Source: Azolla caroliniana
Taxonomy: Eukaryota; Polypodiophyta
NCBI GenBank assembly: GCA_043228905.1
Contig: JBHGNT010000009.1
Coordinates: forward strand, 18,724,001-18,788,000
Direction of reading: 5' to 3'
Length of the DNA stretch: 64,000 nucleotides
Position 1 is the stretch's first letter, and the number at the start of each line of letters is the position of its first letter. Under the pieces are notes generated by a model. It did no database searches. It saw only the letters and a list, made by a program, of their open reading frames with translations, and was not told where the DNA came from. Below, piece after piece: positions 10,226 through 21,872 of the stretch. The translations under genes and the position numbers were made by a program.

Positions 10226-11995
10226 AACATGTGTTGTGCTTGTGTTGACGTCCAAGAAGAATTGGCCGATTGCTATTGTAGCAACCCTATATAGTATGTA
10301 TCATAAAGAAGAAGAAGAAAAAGAAAACTTGTTTCAACCAGTCAACTATCATGAATACTCAAATGGACAACTCTCTTCCTAGTGAAAAGCTGGATAGAAA
10401 CAACTTTGCATCTTAGGAATACAAGATGCACCAATACCTTGTCGGCCAAGAAATGAAACTCAACCCAAGACACGCCGACTACTCGACATGGGGGCAAGCA
10501 GCAAGTCATGTGTTGCACTGCCTAGCATCATGTGTTCACGACCACATGCTCGGCTATATTGAAGGAGCTCAATAAATGAAACCCAACCCAACACACGTTG
10601 ACTACCTAACATGGGAGCAAGCAGCAAGTCACGTGTTGTAATGCTTGGCACCATGTGTTCACAACCACATGCTCAACTATATTCGAGAGGAGTGGGAGAA
10701 TCTCAAGAAGATTTTCACAGCAAATACAACTACACGAAAACTCCAACTCTGTCAAGAGCTAAATAATGTCCAACAAAGGAACATGCCGGTCACTAGCTAT
10801 ACCTTGAATATCAAAGAGCTATGTGACTCACTCGACTCAATCAACGTGAATGTCGATGATGACCAAATGGTGCAAATATGGCTTTTCGGCCTTGCACCAC
10901 GGTTTGGCACCATGTGAACTATCGTCCTAGCAAGGGAGAATCGTCCCTCTTTCTTCAACCTTCAGGCGATGCTACTAGTTGAGGAAAACCATGTCCAAAC
11001 AAGAAGCACAACCTCGGAAGGCTACATGCTCTACACACACTCAGATGGCAATAGAGGATGAAATCACAGAAGGAGAGGCCAGTTCAGCTAAGGAAGAAGC
11101 GGACAAGGTCTGATCCATGAGGAGAACTCCTACAAATGCCAAGAAAGTTGCAACACCCGCAGAGCGTTCTGTAGAAGGGGGAGCTACCATGCTGGATCAA
11201 GCCGACAATACAACTCTTTCAAGTGCAGATACTGTGGTAAAATCAGCCACCATGAGGAAGAGTGTCGAAAGAAGAAGAGTGAGTCGACTTCTACAAGCCA
11301 CCAACTCACCAATTATGCCACCAACTCCGATTATGACGACTATGGTGGAATGTTCATGATGAGGCATAGAGCGAACTCTATGTCGACCTTCAGTCCAACC
11401 ATCACCTCCAGTCTGGAAAATGTATGGTTTGTCAACTCCGACGAGTCCAACCACATGACGTTCCATGAAGAATGGTTTTGTGAGTTGCGAATGCCTGATC
11501 GACCCATCTATGTGGAAACTGAGGATGACACTATTCACCACATTTGGGAAAGATGGTGAACAAACCTATATTAAAAACATCTTACATGTTCCAGCTATAA
11601 CAAAGAATTTGGTCTAGGTTAGCCAAATTGTGGAACAAGGCATGCAAGTTTGTTTCAACCACAGAGGCTACTTCATTGGAAGGCTGACTCATCGCTTGTG
11701 GACAAAGAGAAGACCGAATGTTCATTCTCGACTCTCGTGAGATGAAATCTACGATGTTCGCGAAGGGCCATAAAGTCGACTCTGACATAGATCTCGGACA
11801 TGTAGTCAAAAGGAGTTGTCATCATACTCCCAACCTTCAGAGATAAGGAGATTGAAGGCGTATGTGTAGCTTGTCAATTCAACAAACAACATCGACAACA
11901 GTTTCCGAAGGAGAGGAACACAAGCAAAGGCCTTGTAGACATTGTTACCAATTAGGAACATTGTCTACAGTCAGTCCTTCAACATAGACCTCAAG
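10226..11995 (+). pseudogene. Copia remnant L: gag, zinc knuckle, protease, start of integrase
   Basis: Gag begins near MNTQMDNSLPSEKLDRNNF (about 10351). A segment of about 115 bp around WGQAASHVLHCLASCVHDHM is tandemly duplicated (about 10446-10560 and 10562-10680). Then come ENLKKIFTANTTTRKLQLCQ, MVQIWLFGLAPRFGTM, a CCHC knuckle (CRYCGKISHHEEEC), protease VWFVNSDESNHMT (catalytic DSG lost) and the integrase finger remnant. Several stops and frameshifts. Related to copia F and H. It ends where the D0 LTR starts; no LTR of its own is seen. Confidence 0.8.
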
Positions 11996-12000
11996 GTGAC

Positions 12001-12428
12001 TGTGTTGCAAGGAATGGTACCGTTGTACCGTAATACGTAATGGGATACACCCTCGTATCCTAGCAGCGTATAAGGGAGACGGCTACAACCGAACTCCTTA
12101 GGAAGTGCACTAGTATCCGCACTTACGCCTACACCCTTACGATTAACAGTACGCAACAGAGAACAAAGAACACAGTAGACAAAACCACAGATATGCATAG
12201 AAATTAGAGAAGATAGTATTCTATTAGGAAAACGCTCTATGCACCAAAATTACACGATGCCTCTTATAGAGGATTTCTGCCCTTTATATACACATGGCCT
12301 TTAGCCGTTCATGCTTCCCGCGTGAATCGTTACATGCATTTATTACGCTTTACTATATTATAATGCTTCTACGCTTCTGTCTATCGATTACTATTCCAGC
12401 GGACAACACCTGGCACGCCTGTGGGACA
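12001..12428 (-). repeat. 3' LTR of element D0
   Basis: On the minus strand it starts TGTCCCACAGGCGTGCC, like the D1 and D2 LTRs (TGTCCCACGGGCGTGCC), and ends ...CTTGCAACA(CA). The exact inner end could be 12001 or 12003. Body diverged from D1 and D2. Confidence 0.65.
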
Positions 12429-12455
12429 GTGCCATGGCATGTTGGACCCATCCCT

Positions 12456-13620
12456 TTATTCTTCCTCCAAAATAGCCCGGATGTTTGGTTCTGCTCCGAT
12501 GTCCTGGTCTGAGGACAACGTAGCGTCCGTAGGCGCGTTGTTGCACAGTTCCATGTCTTGTACTTGCTCGGTGGGGCTTTCCATGGCGTCAACGTCTCCT
12601 TGTGTCGGCAGACCGAGCTCTACTGGCTCATCCCGTTCTACTGTGGCTAGCTCAGCCATCTGCGGGCTCTCGGTAGGCTGAGGCTTTGTCCTGTCCGTAA
12701 CTTCCTCAGTGTTGCCAGCCGTAGTTGTCCTCTCCAATGAATTGGGCTGAGGTTCCTCCTGTTCGGCGGTCTCACCTTTCGGTATCGCGATGGGCTCCGC
12801 TCGTTGTCCCGTGCTGCCTACCGTAGTTGTTATTTCCAGTGAAGTGGGTTGGGGTTCCTCCTGTTCGGCAGTTTCACTTTCTGATATCGCGATGGGTTCC
12901 GTGCTTAGTTGCGTGCTGCCGGCTTGCATGATTCGGTGAAACATATCCTCCTGACTTTCACCGAAATCATCCAGTAGTTGCACGAGTTCCTCGGAGTGCT
13001 GGTCCACTAGCGTGCGATAACCCTGCGCTAGGTCCTCGCGTACTATTGCAATGCCTTCCTCATTGAGTTTGTAGAAACCTCAGCCGTCTTTCCTTTAGTT
13101 CTCCCAGTCTGCCTGGTAGGTATGCAACTCCGCTGCTTGTGTTTCCCAAGCCATCCAGCCTTTATCTTGCGCCGCTTGTAATTGCGCCGTAAACCTCTCT
13201 CGATTTGTTTGAAGAAGTATGTGCACGTTGTCGGTTATTACTTGGCAGCGGTTGCGCGGTTCTTCCAGGGTTTTCTTGAGGTTTTCGATTTCTTGCTTAC
13301 TGACCGCAGCCGCTTCCTCATAATTGCTCTTTATTCCTGCCCATATCTGAGATTCCTTCGAGTGTAATTCCTCTAGCTTGCCCATTTCATTGTTCAGGCG
13401 AATTTCGAGCTGATGCCTCACCTCCTGTTCCCGTACGAGCTACTCGTCGTACCACGCTTTCTTTTTTTCCAATAACGACTGGAGTTCTGTGATCGCCGTT
13501 TCCGACTTTTGCGCATCCTCCCATAGTTTGGTGTTTCCTTCTTTTGTGCGGTTGTGCACCGCTACCTCCGCTTTGAGTTTCTCTTCGACGGCCTGCACTG
13601 TCTTTCGGCCTTCGCCTCAG
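12456..13620 (-). pseudogene. Element D0 coiled-coil, gag-like protein (C-terminal half)
   Basis: Minus-strand frames run from about 13620 (helical, charged) through 13421-13095 (LEELHSKESQIWAGIKSNYE, then WMAWETQAAELHTYQADWEN) to 13007-12456, ending IRAILEEE. The WMAW...AELHTYQADWEN block matches WWTKW...AELQLLRADVEN in D1, and the end matches ILDILEED in D2. The Pro/Glu/Thr-rich C-terminal part contains a degenerate repeat (TAEQEEPQPTSLE, TAEQEEPQPNSLE). Two or more stops. Function unknown; a gag-like structural role is inference from its place beside an LTR. Confidence 0.6.
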
Positions 13621-13680
13621 ATGTCCTTTTCTCTGTCAGAGGATTGGCGGAGTTCGGAGCGGAGGCGGTCAATCTCAAAC

Positions 13681-13773
13681 AAAACGGGGATAATTACACT
13701 CCTCAACGAGTTTCGCAACGTATTTGCCTGGTCTTATGAGGATATGAGAGGCCTAGATAGAGACAACTCTTGA
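13681..13773 (+). pseudogene. Gypsy reverse transcriptase scrap
   Basis: A short plus-strand frame reads LLNEFRNVFAWSYEDMRGLD, the conserved block just before the reverse transcriptase fingers of plant Tat/Athila-type gypsy elements. Nothing else of such an element is found nearby. It marks a rearrangement breakpoint between D0 and D1. Confidence 0.6.
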
Positions 13774-13849
13774 ATGAAGCAGCAATGGTTGGACGAGATT
13801 CGAGAGACATGAATCGGACAAACGACCAGAGACTGGTCAGACAGGGCCC

Positions 13850-14400
13850 ACAAAGATGGAAATGATGGAACAAAGATGGACACGGCAATGAAGAAAGTGA
13901 AAGATGCCAAAAACAACGGACGAAACCATAAGGACAAACGCCAGAATGGCTGGACAGTGGGCGAGAGTGGCCGGAGTGACCGGATAGCAGCCGAAGTGAC
14001 CGAAGTGGATGGACAACAATCCGAACAGCCAAAGTGGTCAGACAACAATTGGAGCGGTCGGATAGGCCGAGAGTGGTTGGACAGGAGCCAGAGAGCCGAA
14101 ATGGCCGGAGAGCGGCTGGACAAGATGGCAGTCGAACATCATCCATATGGAGACGACCTAATAAAGCAGCCGGAGCAGCTGGGTTGGGGTGGCCAGACAA
14201 CCAACGGCTAGAGCAGTGGCGGCAACCGGATGGCCATGACAAAGACAGTGGCGTCGGCCTCACAGTAGCCCGATAGTGGCAGTGGCCGAATAGCGGCCAG
14301 ATCAATGGCGATCGGATAGCCGACGAAGAAATGGCGGAAATAACCAGAAATAGCCGGTAAGAACGGTCGGACGGACTAAAACGGACCGGGACGGTCAACA
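13850..14400 (+). repeat. GC-rich degenerate short-period repeat
   Basis: Dozens of imperfect 10-12 bp units around GTGGCCGGA / GTGGTCGGACA make this tract. Long frames on both strands here are by-products of the repeat. No protein family is recognised. Confidence 0.6.
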
Positions 14401-14404
14401 GAAG

Positions 14405-15439
14405 GACCGGGAGGACCGCGCGCGCTGGTAGATCAACCAGAGGCTGAAGCAGAAGACCGATGATTTTGATCATCTGCATCGGGACTACAAGCAGCTAGAG
14501 ACGGAGTATAAGCAACAACAGGAATGGATGGCCGAGCTCCGGCAAGAAGTTGATAGGGCCACAACGGCACTCGCCGACGAACGAGCTGAGAGTTCCAAGC
14601 TATTGGAGGAAGCGGCGAATGACCGGATGGCACTCCACAAACAGAACCATGAAAACAAGGAAAGAACGACAATGGTATTACAGCGGTTGCAAACAACCTA
14701 TCAAAATCAATTGTCGCATTATAGGGAGCAGGAGGCAGAAACGGTCCGAATCATCAAGCAATTGAAAGAGGAGCGACAAGCCGCAGAAAATAAATCACGG
14801 ATGGGAGCCGAACGGATCCAGTGCAACCTCCGATCATGGTTCACTAAGACCAAAAGCTTGATTGACGACAGCTCTGTGCGTTGGTGGACGAAATGGGCGC
14901 AGAATACGGCAGAACTCCAATTGCTCAGGGCGGACGTAGAAAACCGGCGGAAGGAGGGTGACGACTGTTATACGCTAACCTCGGAGGACTTCATCGCCAT
15001 AAGGGATGAGCTGGCCGAAGATTTCATAGCCCTGGCGGATGAACAATTGGTATAGGTCCGGTAGCTCGTAGCTCAACTGGACGACAATCGGCTGGAGGCT
15101 CAAATCCAATTTGAGAGCTATGAGCGGTCCCGGCTCCGGGAAGAAAAAGCGAGAAAGGCGACAACGGTCAACCTTAGTGATGAGGAACCGTCGCCGGTAC
15201 TAGGACCAGACGGGGACCAGGCCGGGGTCAGTCAGCCAGAGACAACTCCGACGGAGGAACCAACGAAGCAAACGTCGGTGCTAGAGCAACAAACGGAGCC
15301 GCAGCCCCAAATAGAGAAGGCACAAACAGAGCAGCCACAACCACAAACGGAACAGCAGCCACAACAGCACCAACAGATTCCCGACGAACCATTGGAAATT
15401 TTGGAGTAGAGTATTCTGGACATTTTGGACGAAGCGTAA
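14405..15439 (+). pseudogene. Element D1 coiled-coil, gag-like protein
   Basis: The longest frame is 14528-15055 (175 codons). It is heptad-rich: AELRQEVDRATTALADERAE, LQRLQTTYQNQLSHYREQEA, then WWTKWAQNTAELQLLRADVE. After two TAG stops the frame continues to a Gln/Pro/Glu-rich tail and ends near ILDILDEA (TAA at 15437). It matches D2 step by step. Upstream of about 14405 the N-terminal domain seen in D2 is missing. Role unknown; predicted to be mainly alpha-helical and to oligomerise. Confidence 0.65.
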
Positions 15440-15473
15440 AAGGGCCGGATAATGGGTTCGACGTACAAGGTAC

Positions 15474-15955
15474 TGTCCCACGGGCGTGCCATGTGTTACC
15501 GGCTGGCAAGAAGGCTTAAGGAGGTCCAAACCAGAGTGTGAAAAGGAATAGTTTATTCGGGAACTATTATATTTAGAAATCTTAATATATATATTAATAT
15601 ATAAGAAGAAGTGGACGGACAGACCGGAATCGGTATGCCGATCCGGATCTGGACCGATCCCAAAAAGGTGCCGGTTGGCATCGTTTTGTATTTCGCACCG
15701 GAGACCTATATAAAGGCCCGGTTACAATGTAATCGAGAGCGGATAATTAATAGAACTTATTGCTTTAATCTTTCAGCATTGATTACCGTTCTGTACTCAT
15801 TGTTATATCTTACGCGTGTTAATGATGTATTGTTAAGTAATCGATTAAGGTCTAATTAAGCGTTGTGCCGTAAGTCATTCTGTCGTACCACCCTTTGGTG
15901 AAGTGTCTTAAGTGGACACCCTGTGTTAGGCTGTTGTCTGGCCCTAGGATTAACA
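15474..15955 (+). repeat. 3' LTR of element D1
   Basis: TGTCCCACGGGCGTGCCATG...GGATTAACA, 482 bp. Close in sequence and length to 56091-56565 (475 bp) of D2. A TATA-like TATATAAAGGCC lies about 240 bp in. Confidence 0.75.
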
Positions 15956-16980
15956 GAAGATTGACCCTTTTCTGGCTTCTCCGGATCCTTCGGCTCAGTG
16001 TGATCGTTGCCGATTTCCTTTGTCAGTCTGTCTAGAACCTGGTCCGAACCTGATTCTCTCTGAATCGGCGCGCTTTTTCCAGCACTCGCTCTCCCTGCGG
16101 CCTTTCTTGCCACAGTACCAGCATTCCGCGGCGGATTTCCCTTGCCAACTCCCGTCACCTCGACTCCCACTGTTTCCAGAGGGTCTGGAATTGCTGTCGG
16201 CATCACTTCGGTGCCTTCTTCCTTGATCCCGTCGGCCACCTCCATTGCGTATCGACTCGCCTCGTCCTCCACATCCACTGGGCCTATCTCCCTCCGTGTA
16301 CAACATCTTGTTGTCGGTGTGCGTGCTCGTTGACGCACCCGTGTGGTTCTGGTCTACCAGGAGCATCGACTGTAAGTCGAAAAAGGACGGCGTATTCTCC
16401 CGGGTACACACAACAGTTCGGAACACCCCAAACTTCGACGCCAAACCCCCGAGACAAACCTGGACCATCTCGCTTTCCTCGATGTTCACATCGATGGAAG
16501 CTAAGGAGTCGCATATGTCCTTGATCTTCGAGGTATAGTCAGCCACCGACAAATCGCGTGTTCGTAGGTTGCTTAACTCCTGTCGGAGCTGAAGCTTCCT
16601 GGTTGTGGTGCTCGCGGCAAAGATCTTCTTCAGATTTTCCCACGTACCCTACGGTGTTTTTGCATCGAGAACGTAGCTTAATAGTTGTTCGCCCTCACAA
16701 GACGCAAAACAGTACAGCACTCTGCTCGCCGATTGTTCCCACGTCGGGAAGTCTTTGTGTGTCGAATCGAGTGCTGTGTCATTTGCTCCATCGACATAGC
16801 TCTAGTAACCGTGTCCGAGCAGGTACTGGTGCATCTTGTAGGACCAAGATGCGTAGTTGTTTCTGTCGAGCTTCTCTGTTGGAAGCGAGCTAGCCATTCC
16901 TCTGTCCATCGGTTTTGTCTGTTCTTCTTGGTTAGTTTTTCTTTCAAGCTATGTCGGCTGCAGAGGTTCTCAACCCTCAC
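15956..16980 (-). pseudogene. Copia I gag
   Basis: Minus-strand gag read from near the LTR: a SYKMHQYLLGHGY-type start (broken), then MSVADYTSKIKDICDSLASI, MVQVCLGGLASKFGVFRTVV, NTPSFFDLQSMLLVDQNHTG and the knuckle CWYCGKKGRRESEC, whose His is replaced by Arg. It is cut off at 15956 by the end of the D1 LTR, so protease and pol are lost. Same family as copia H (LTRs match). Confidence 0.8.
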
Positions 16981-16992
16981 GCTCTGATACCA
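16981..16992 (-). promoter_or_regulatory. Primer-binding site of copia I (initiator Met tRNA)
   Basis: TGGTATCAGAGC on the minus strand directly abuts the LTR, the standard plant copia primer site. Confidence 0.9.
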
Positions 16993-17082
16993 TGTGAAAG
17001 ATAATGTGCGGAAGCAATAGAAAAACGAACACAGAGAAAATGCGCAGGTTTAATGGAAAGCTTAGGTTTGCATAGTACGCAC

Positions 17083-17161
<79 letters not shown>

Positions 17162-17491
17162 AAACACTAGAACTTGATTCAAAAATAATACTCAATCTGT
17201 ACATAGGATGTGCTCAGTGAGCACTTTTATACAAGCCCTGACAATCGGGCTAACACAAGTACTGACAGTACTTGACTACTCATAAATGAGCCTCGACACT
17301 TACTCCCAAAACTATTCCTTACGAGGAATATCTTTCTAACGGCCTTTCGGTCTAGGCACTGATACAACGTCTCGTTACGCACCGGTTTGTGTACCGGTTT
17401 ACGCATCCGTTTTACGCACCGGTCCGGCCTAACCGATCCGGGCCTCGGCTTGCTCAGCCGATCCGGTCGATGTTGAGCTTGTCTCTCAACA
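16993..17491 (-). repeat. 5' LTR of copia I with long (GA)n tract
   Basis: 499 bp; homologous in reverse to the H 3' LTR (62870-63328). An uninterrupted (GA)n run occupies about 17085-17159; in the H LTR the same place holds only a short CT run. Its outer end, ...CTCTCAACA, abuts J integrase sequence. Confidence 0.85.
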
Positions 17492-18457
17492 AGTTCACTA
17501 TCTTCTAATTTGACTCCTAGTCGGCAATAATCTTGTCTTCCAAGAAGATTATGTCTCGACTTCGGAAGACCTTCTTGTCAACCAAGTCCCATACTCGATA
17601 TCTGAACTCATCATCGCCGTATCCAAGGAATATGCATGGCCAGGACTTCGGATCCAACTTTTCTCTCTTGTCCTTTGCAACATGCACGTAAGCGAGACAA
17701 CCTAACACCTTCAGATGCCGGTAAGACACGTCTTTATGGGTTCATACTCTCTGTGGTGTGTCTCTGTCCAAGGGTGCTAAGGGTGATCTGTTAATCACGT
17801 ACGTCGCCGTCATCATCGCCTCACCCCAAAGCGTCTTGGACAGTTTAGCATGTGCCATGACTCGCTCCATCATTGCCCGGTTCATCGTTTCAGCCAACTC
17901 GTTCAACTTCGGCGTCTTTGACACAGTGAATTCGAGCCGTATTCCCATTGACCGGAAGTACTCCTCAAACTGGCCTCGGTATTCATCTCCATTGTCTTCT
18001 CGAACCGCCTTCAACTTCCAGCCGGTTTTTCTTTCCACTCTCGCATGGAATTCCTTAAAGACGGATAGTACCTAGTCCTTCGTCTTCAATGGTGAAACAA
18101 AGTATTGCGATCCTTCATGTGACTTCGTGTCCACTTGGCATACATCGTTATGCACAAGTTCCAGTGGTGCATTCCGTCTCATCAGTGGTCTTGTCTGAAA
18201 GTAGGTTCGGTTTTTCTTGTCGGCCAAATAGTCGGTGCACTTCTCAAGTTGCACGTCTTTCACCTCAGGAATGAGATTGTCTTCGGCAAGACTTCGCATT
18301 CCCTTTTGGCTTGTGTGTCACAATCTTTTGTGCCATAGCTCATAGGCATTTCCGGATGCCATGTTCACTTCTTCCCGGCATATCCGTGCATGCATCAGGT
18401 ACAATGTGTTGATCTTCCGAGCATGAGCCACAATTAGGCTTCCCTTGTTGAACTTCA
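17492..18457 (-). pseudogene. Copia J integrase
   Basis: Minus strand, from 18457 leftward: AYELWHKRL, a degenerate zinc finger, LELVHNDVCQVDTKSHEGSQ, then KLKAVREDNGDEYRGQFEEY, ERVMAHAKLSKTLWGEAMMT and LKVLGCLAYVHVAKDKREKL. The glutamate-containing block reads LNELAETMNR. Gag and protease of the same copy are at 57658-58400, on the far side of G; joining them across the CTTCA duplication gives one continuous frame at ...MK/FNKG. The reverse transcriptase end is lost at the I LTR. Confidence 0.8.
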
Positions 18458-18937
18458 TGTGCGGGATATGTCCCTCCAATGGGAGGAACTGACTGTTCGA
18501 AAGTAGCTGACAGTCGAAGAGTCGACAACAAAGAGTCGATTGTTTATTATTATAGCAATAATAATAATTATGATATGTGGCAGGGGCTACAATTGTAAAT
18601 GGGCTATACGATGTATCAGTATATATACATCTAGGGCAAAATGGTGTAGACAGTAGAAGTTGGGGTAGACAGTGTAAGTGTGAGAGAGACGCGAGGGAGA
18701 GAGAGAGCAAGCGGCGCCATAGATGTGTGTGCAACAACAGACGCCAAGAGCCCTACGCGGCTGATATACTCGAGCAGAGTGTTGTAATTTTTCGATTGTA
18801 CATCCACTATATAGTGAAGTTTTGTTTACCCGTGGTTTTCTCCCGCTTTAGGGTTTCCACGTAAAACTCTGTATACTCTGTCGTTGTGTATTTTCAGCAT
18901 CGTTTGATCTTGTGATTTTACAAATCGATCTCTAACA
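18458..18937 (+). repeat. 5' LTR of copia G
   Basis: Begins TGTGCGGGATATGTCCCTCC and ends ATCGATCTCTAACA; 480 bp against 495 bp for the 3' LTR. Confidence 0.85.
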
Positions 18938-18940
18938 ATC

Positions 18941-18957
18941 TGGTATCAGAGCTCGAG
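18941..18957 (+). promoter_or_regulatory. Primer-binding site of copia G (initiator Met tRNA)
   Basis: TGGTATCAGAGCTCGAG, three bases after the LTR. Confidence 0.9.
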
Positions 18958-18965
18958 GTGCAAGC

Positions 18966-19820
18966 ATGGAAAGAGGTGTGAGCGGCTTCCCAGGCATGAT
19001 AGTTCTAAACTCACAGAACTATGCAGACTCGAAGATAAAGATGGAGGACCTTCTCATAGTCAAAGACCTGTACGAGTCAATTGACAGAGCAGATATACCC
19101 AGGGGGGTATTGGAGTCGGATTGGAAACTTCTTAACATAAAGGCGGTGGCCACCATCCGACAATGCATCGACGTAAGTGTGTCTTGCTTGTAACATGTAG
19201 CGAACGACACAAATGCACATGAGATGTGGCAGAAGTTGTCGGGTCTATATGAGAGGAAGAACGCGCTCAATAGAACCTCACTGATGAGAAAGATCATACG
19301 GTTGAAATACAGGGACGGTGAGAGCATCATCGAACACATCAACACGTTCATGGGGTATGTAAATGAACTTGTTGCGACCAAGTTTCCCTTGGATGACGCA
19401 ATGTAGGCCATCCTGCTCATGTGTACCCTGCCAGACAACTAGGAGAATTTGGTGGTTACTCTTAGCACCTACTTGTCCTTATAGACGGTGAATAAAAGCA
19501 TCCTAAATGAGGAAGCAAGGAGGAAAGACAAAGGAGTCCTGTCCCAATCAGAGTCGAATGTGACTTAACAGTCAGACAGAGGAAGAGACCGACGAAGAAG
19601 AAGTCCGCAACGAATGAACAAAACCCACGCCAGATCAAAGTCCAGAGGTAAGCCTGTGTGCTTTTATTGTGGAAAGCCTGGACACTTCCAGAAGGACTAC
19701 CGACACCTAAAGAAAGACAAGAGTGTCGGAAATAATGTCGAACCCAGGAAGGTTCCTAATGACAAGAACACTTTGTCCATTGCTACAAGTAATGAAGAAC
19801 TGTTGTTCGTTTGCGAATAG
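18966..19820 (+). pseudogene. Copia G gag
   Basis: Starts at ATG 18966 (MERGVSGFPGMIVLNSQNYA). A TAA at 19191 interrupts it; it then continues HEMWQKLSGLYERKNALNRT and YRDGESIIEHINTFMGYVNE. The zinc knuckle at about 19659 reads CFYCGKPGHFQKDY, the last Cys being Tyr, so metal binding is probably lost. Further stops at 19404, 19441 and 19566. Confidence 0.8.
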
Positions 19821-19846
19821 ACAAGTGCAAATTTTGCAAGTGAAGA

Positions 19847-20410
19847 ATGCACTCTGATTCTGGGGCATCATTCCACATAACTCCGTCGAGAGAGTATTTC
19901 TTGACTTACATAGTCGGGGATCATGGTTGTGTAAATATGGGTGACAATGGAGAGTGCAGGGTAACTGGAGTCGGAAGTGTCTACTTGAAGATGTCGACAG
20001 GGTGTCGACTAACTCTGAAGGATGTTCGACACGTCCCCGACATCAGATTGAATCTGATATCGACTGTAAGGTTAGATAACGAAGGCTATAGTGGTAGCTT
20101 TCGAAATGGCAAGTGGAAGTTCTGCCAAGGAAATCTCATAGTGGGCCTAGCACAGAAAGAAGGCACATTGTACATGATGCATGCCCGACAATGCAAATCA
20201 GAAGTGAACGTGGCAGCTGACTCAACAGGGGAGATATGGCATAAGAAGCTAGGCCACATGAGTGAGAAGGGAATGCACCTGTTAGCTGACCATAAACTTC
20301 TACAAGAAGTCAAGGGTGTGCACCTGGAGAAGTGCATCGACTGCTTAGCTGGAGAGAAAAACAAGGCGGCATTCCACTCAAGACCACCGAGGAGAAGAGA
20401 AGTGTCCTAG
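19847..20410 (+). pseudogene. Copia G protease and integrase finger
   Basis: The catalytic motif DSGASFHIT is intact. LTLKDVRHVPDIRLNLIS follows, and the integrase finger reads WHKKLGHMSEKGMHLLADHK ... CIDCLAGEKNKAAF, keeping both His and both Cys. TAG at 20408 ends the frame. Confidence 0.85.
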
Positions 20411-21319
20411 GAACTAGTACACACGGACGTGTGCTATGTGGATGCTCCATCGCATCGAGGTGGACAGTACTTTGTGACGTTCATTGACGACTATAGTCGG
20501 AAGACATGGGCCTTTGTACTGAAGTCGAAGGATCAAGTACTGTCGTTTTTCAAGGAGTTCCAGGCAAGAGCCGAAAGAGAGTCGGGTCGGAAGTTGAAGG
20601 CTGTTCGAACCGACAACGACGGTGAGTACAAAGGGCAGTTTGAGGAATACTGCAAGAGCCAAGGTATTCGGATCAAATACATAGTGCCAAAGACCCAGAG
20701 TTGAACGGGCTTACAGAGAGGATGAATCGAACAATCATGGAGAGGGTAAGGAGCATGCTCTCTCATGCGAAACTGCCAAAATCCTATTGGGCTAAGGCGA
20801 TGTACACAATTGTTTATCTTATCAGTAGGTCTCCCTCAGTACCATTAAAGGGTGATGTTCCAAAGAGAGTGTGGATAGGGAAGGATGTATCCTACAAACA
20901 CCTGAGGGTGTTTGGATGTAAATGGTGTATATGCATGTACCGAAGGATCAGATGTCAAACCTCGATAGTAAGTCGAAAGAATGCATATTCATGGGATACT
21001 TGGAAGATGAGTTCGGCTATAGGCTACGGGACCTAGTCAACAAGAAGGTAGTGAGAAGTCAGGACGTAGTCTTTGTTGAAGTTAAGACGATTCAAGACTG
21101 GAAGCAACAGAAGACGGAACCGACTCCCTAGTTAACCCTGACTACCATCGACTTAAGGCCAAGTAAATCAACATCGTCAGTTGTTCGGAGACGGCCAGTC
21201 GGGACACATCCGAATCCGAGTCGGTCTACTTGGAGAGACCAACTGACTATGAGTCAGAGTCGGAAGAGCTGCCAAGGTCAATTGAAGAGTATGAGTTGGA
21301 GTTGTCTAACTTGGAGATG
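20411..21319 (+). pseudogene. Copia G integrase core and linker, interrupted by element F
   Basis: HTDVCYVDAP, FIDDYSRKTWAFVLKSKDQV, RTDNDGEYKGQFEEYCKSQG, then after a frameshift at about 20700 NGLTERMNRTIMERV and VFGCK. DD(35)E residues are present in separate frames. The linker EEYELELSNLEMP ends at the F insertion; the next own bases are 27188-27198. Confidence 0.85.
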
Positions 21320-21324
21320 CCGAT

Positions 21325-21771
21325 TATTGAGCGGCAAGCTCAACCGGATCTAGATCGGCTGAATAAGCCTGAGCCGGATCGGCATCCGGAAGGATGAGCT
21401 GGATTGGTGACCCAGTGAGAAAGTGAGCCGGTGAGCTGGGGAGCCGGTTAGCCGGATCCATCAGTAACCAGAAGGCTAGTAGCAGCTAGACTACTAGGGA
21501 GTTAATAGTCTCGTAGTCAATGCCAGACGCTCGAGTGAGCATTGAAGTAGGCGGTACTTTTGTCAATCCTCTCAGAACTTGTATAAATAGTGTTGTTGAG
21601 CACGTTTCATGTACAGAGTGTTGATATAATTTTTGAATTTAGATTATTGTTCTGCTCTCTCTTTCTCTCCCAAGTACTCTCTGTATTCTGTGTATTATTC
21701 TCTCTCTCTCTTTCTCTCTGCTACTACGCAACCAAGTTGTTGTCTTACGCTTCCGCACATACGTTTTCACA
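21325..21771 (+). repeat. 5' LTR of copia F
   Basis: 447 bp. It begins TATTGAGCGGCAAGC, whereas the 3' copy begins TGTTGAGCGGCAAGC, so the terminal TG is mutated. Ends CGTTTTCACA. The following primer site TGGTATCAAAGC (21772-21783) has one change from the Met consensus. Confidence 0.85.
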
Positions 21772-21872
21772 TGGTATCAAAGCACGAGAGTTGAAGACTC
21801 TGCAGCCGACATTCGCTTTTGCAAGACAAACCCTACAAGTTTTGAGAACAGAACATTAGACAGTGAAAAAAT

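Noticed and set aside
13703-14479. 258-codon minus-strand frame
   Set aside because: It lies in the GC-rich short-period repeat; the composition (Leu/Ser/Pro/His/Cys) is a by-product of the repeat and no conserved block is seen.
16970-17204. Frames with long Leu-Ser runs
   Set aside because: Translation of the (GA)n microsatellite in the copia I LTR.
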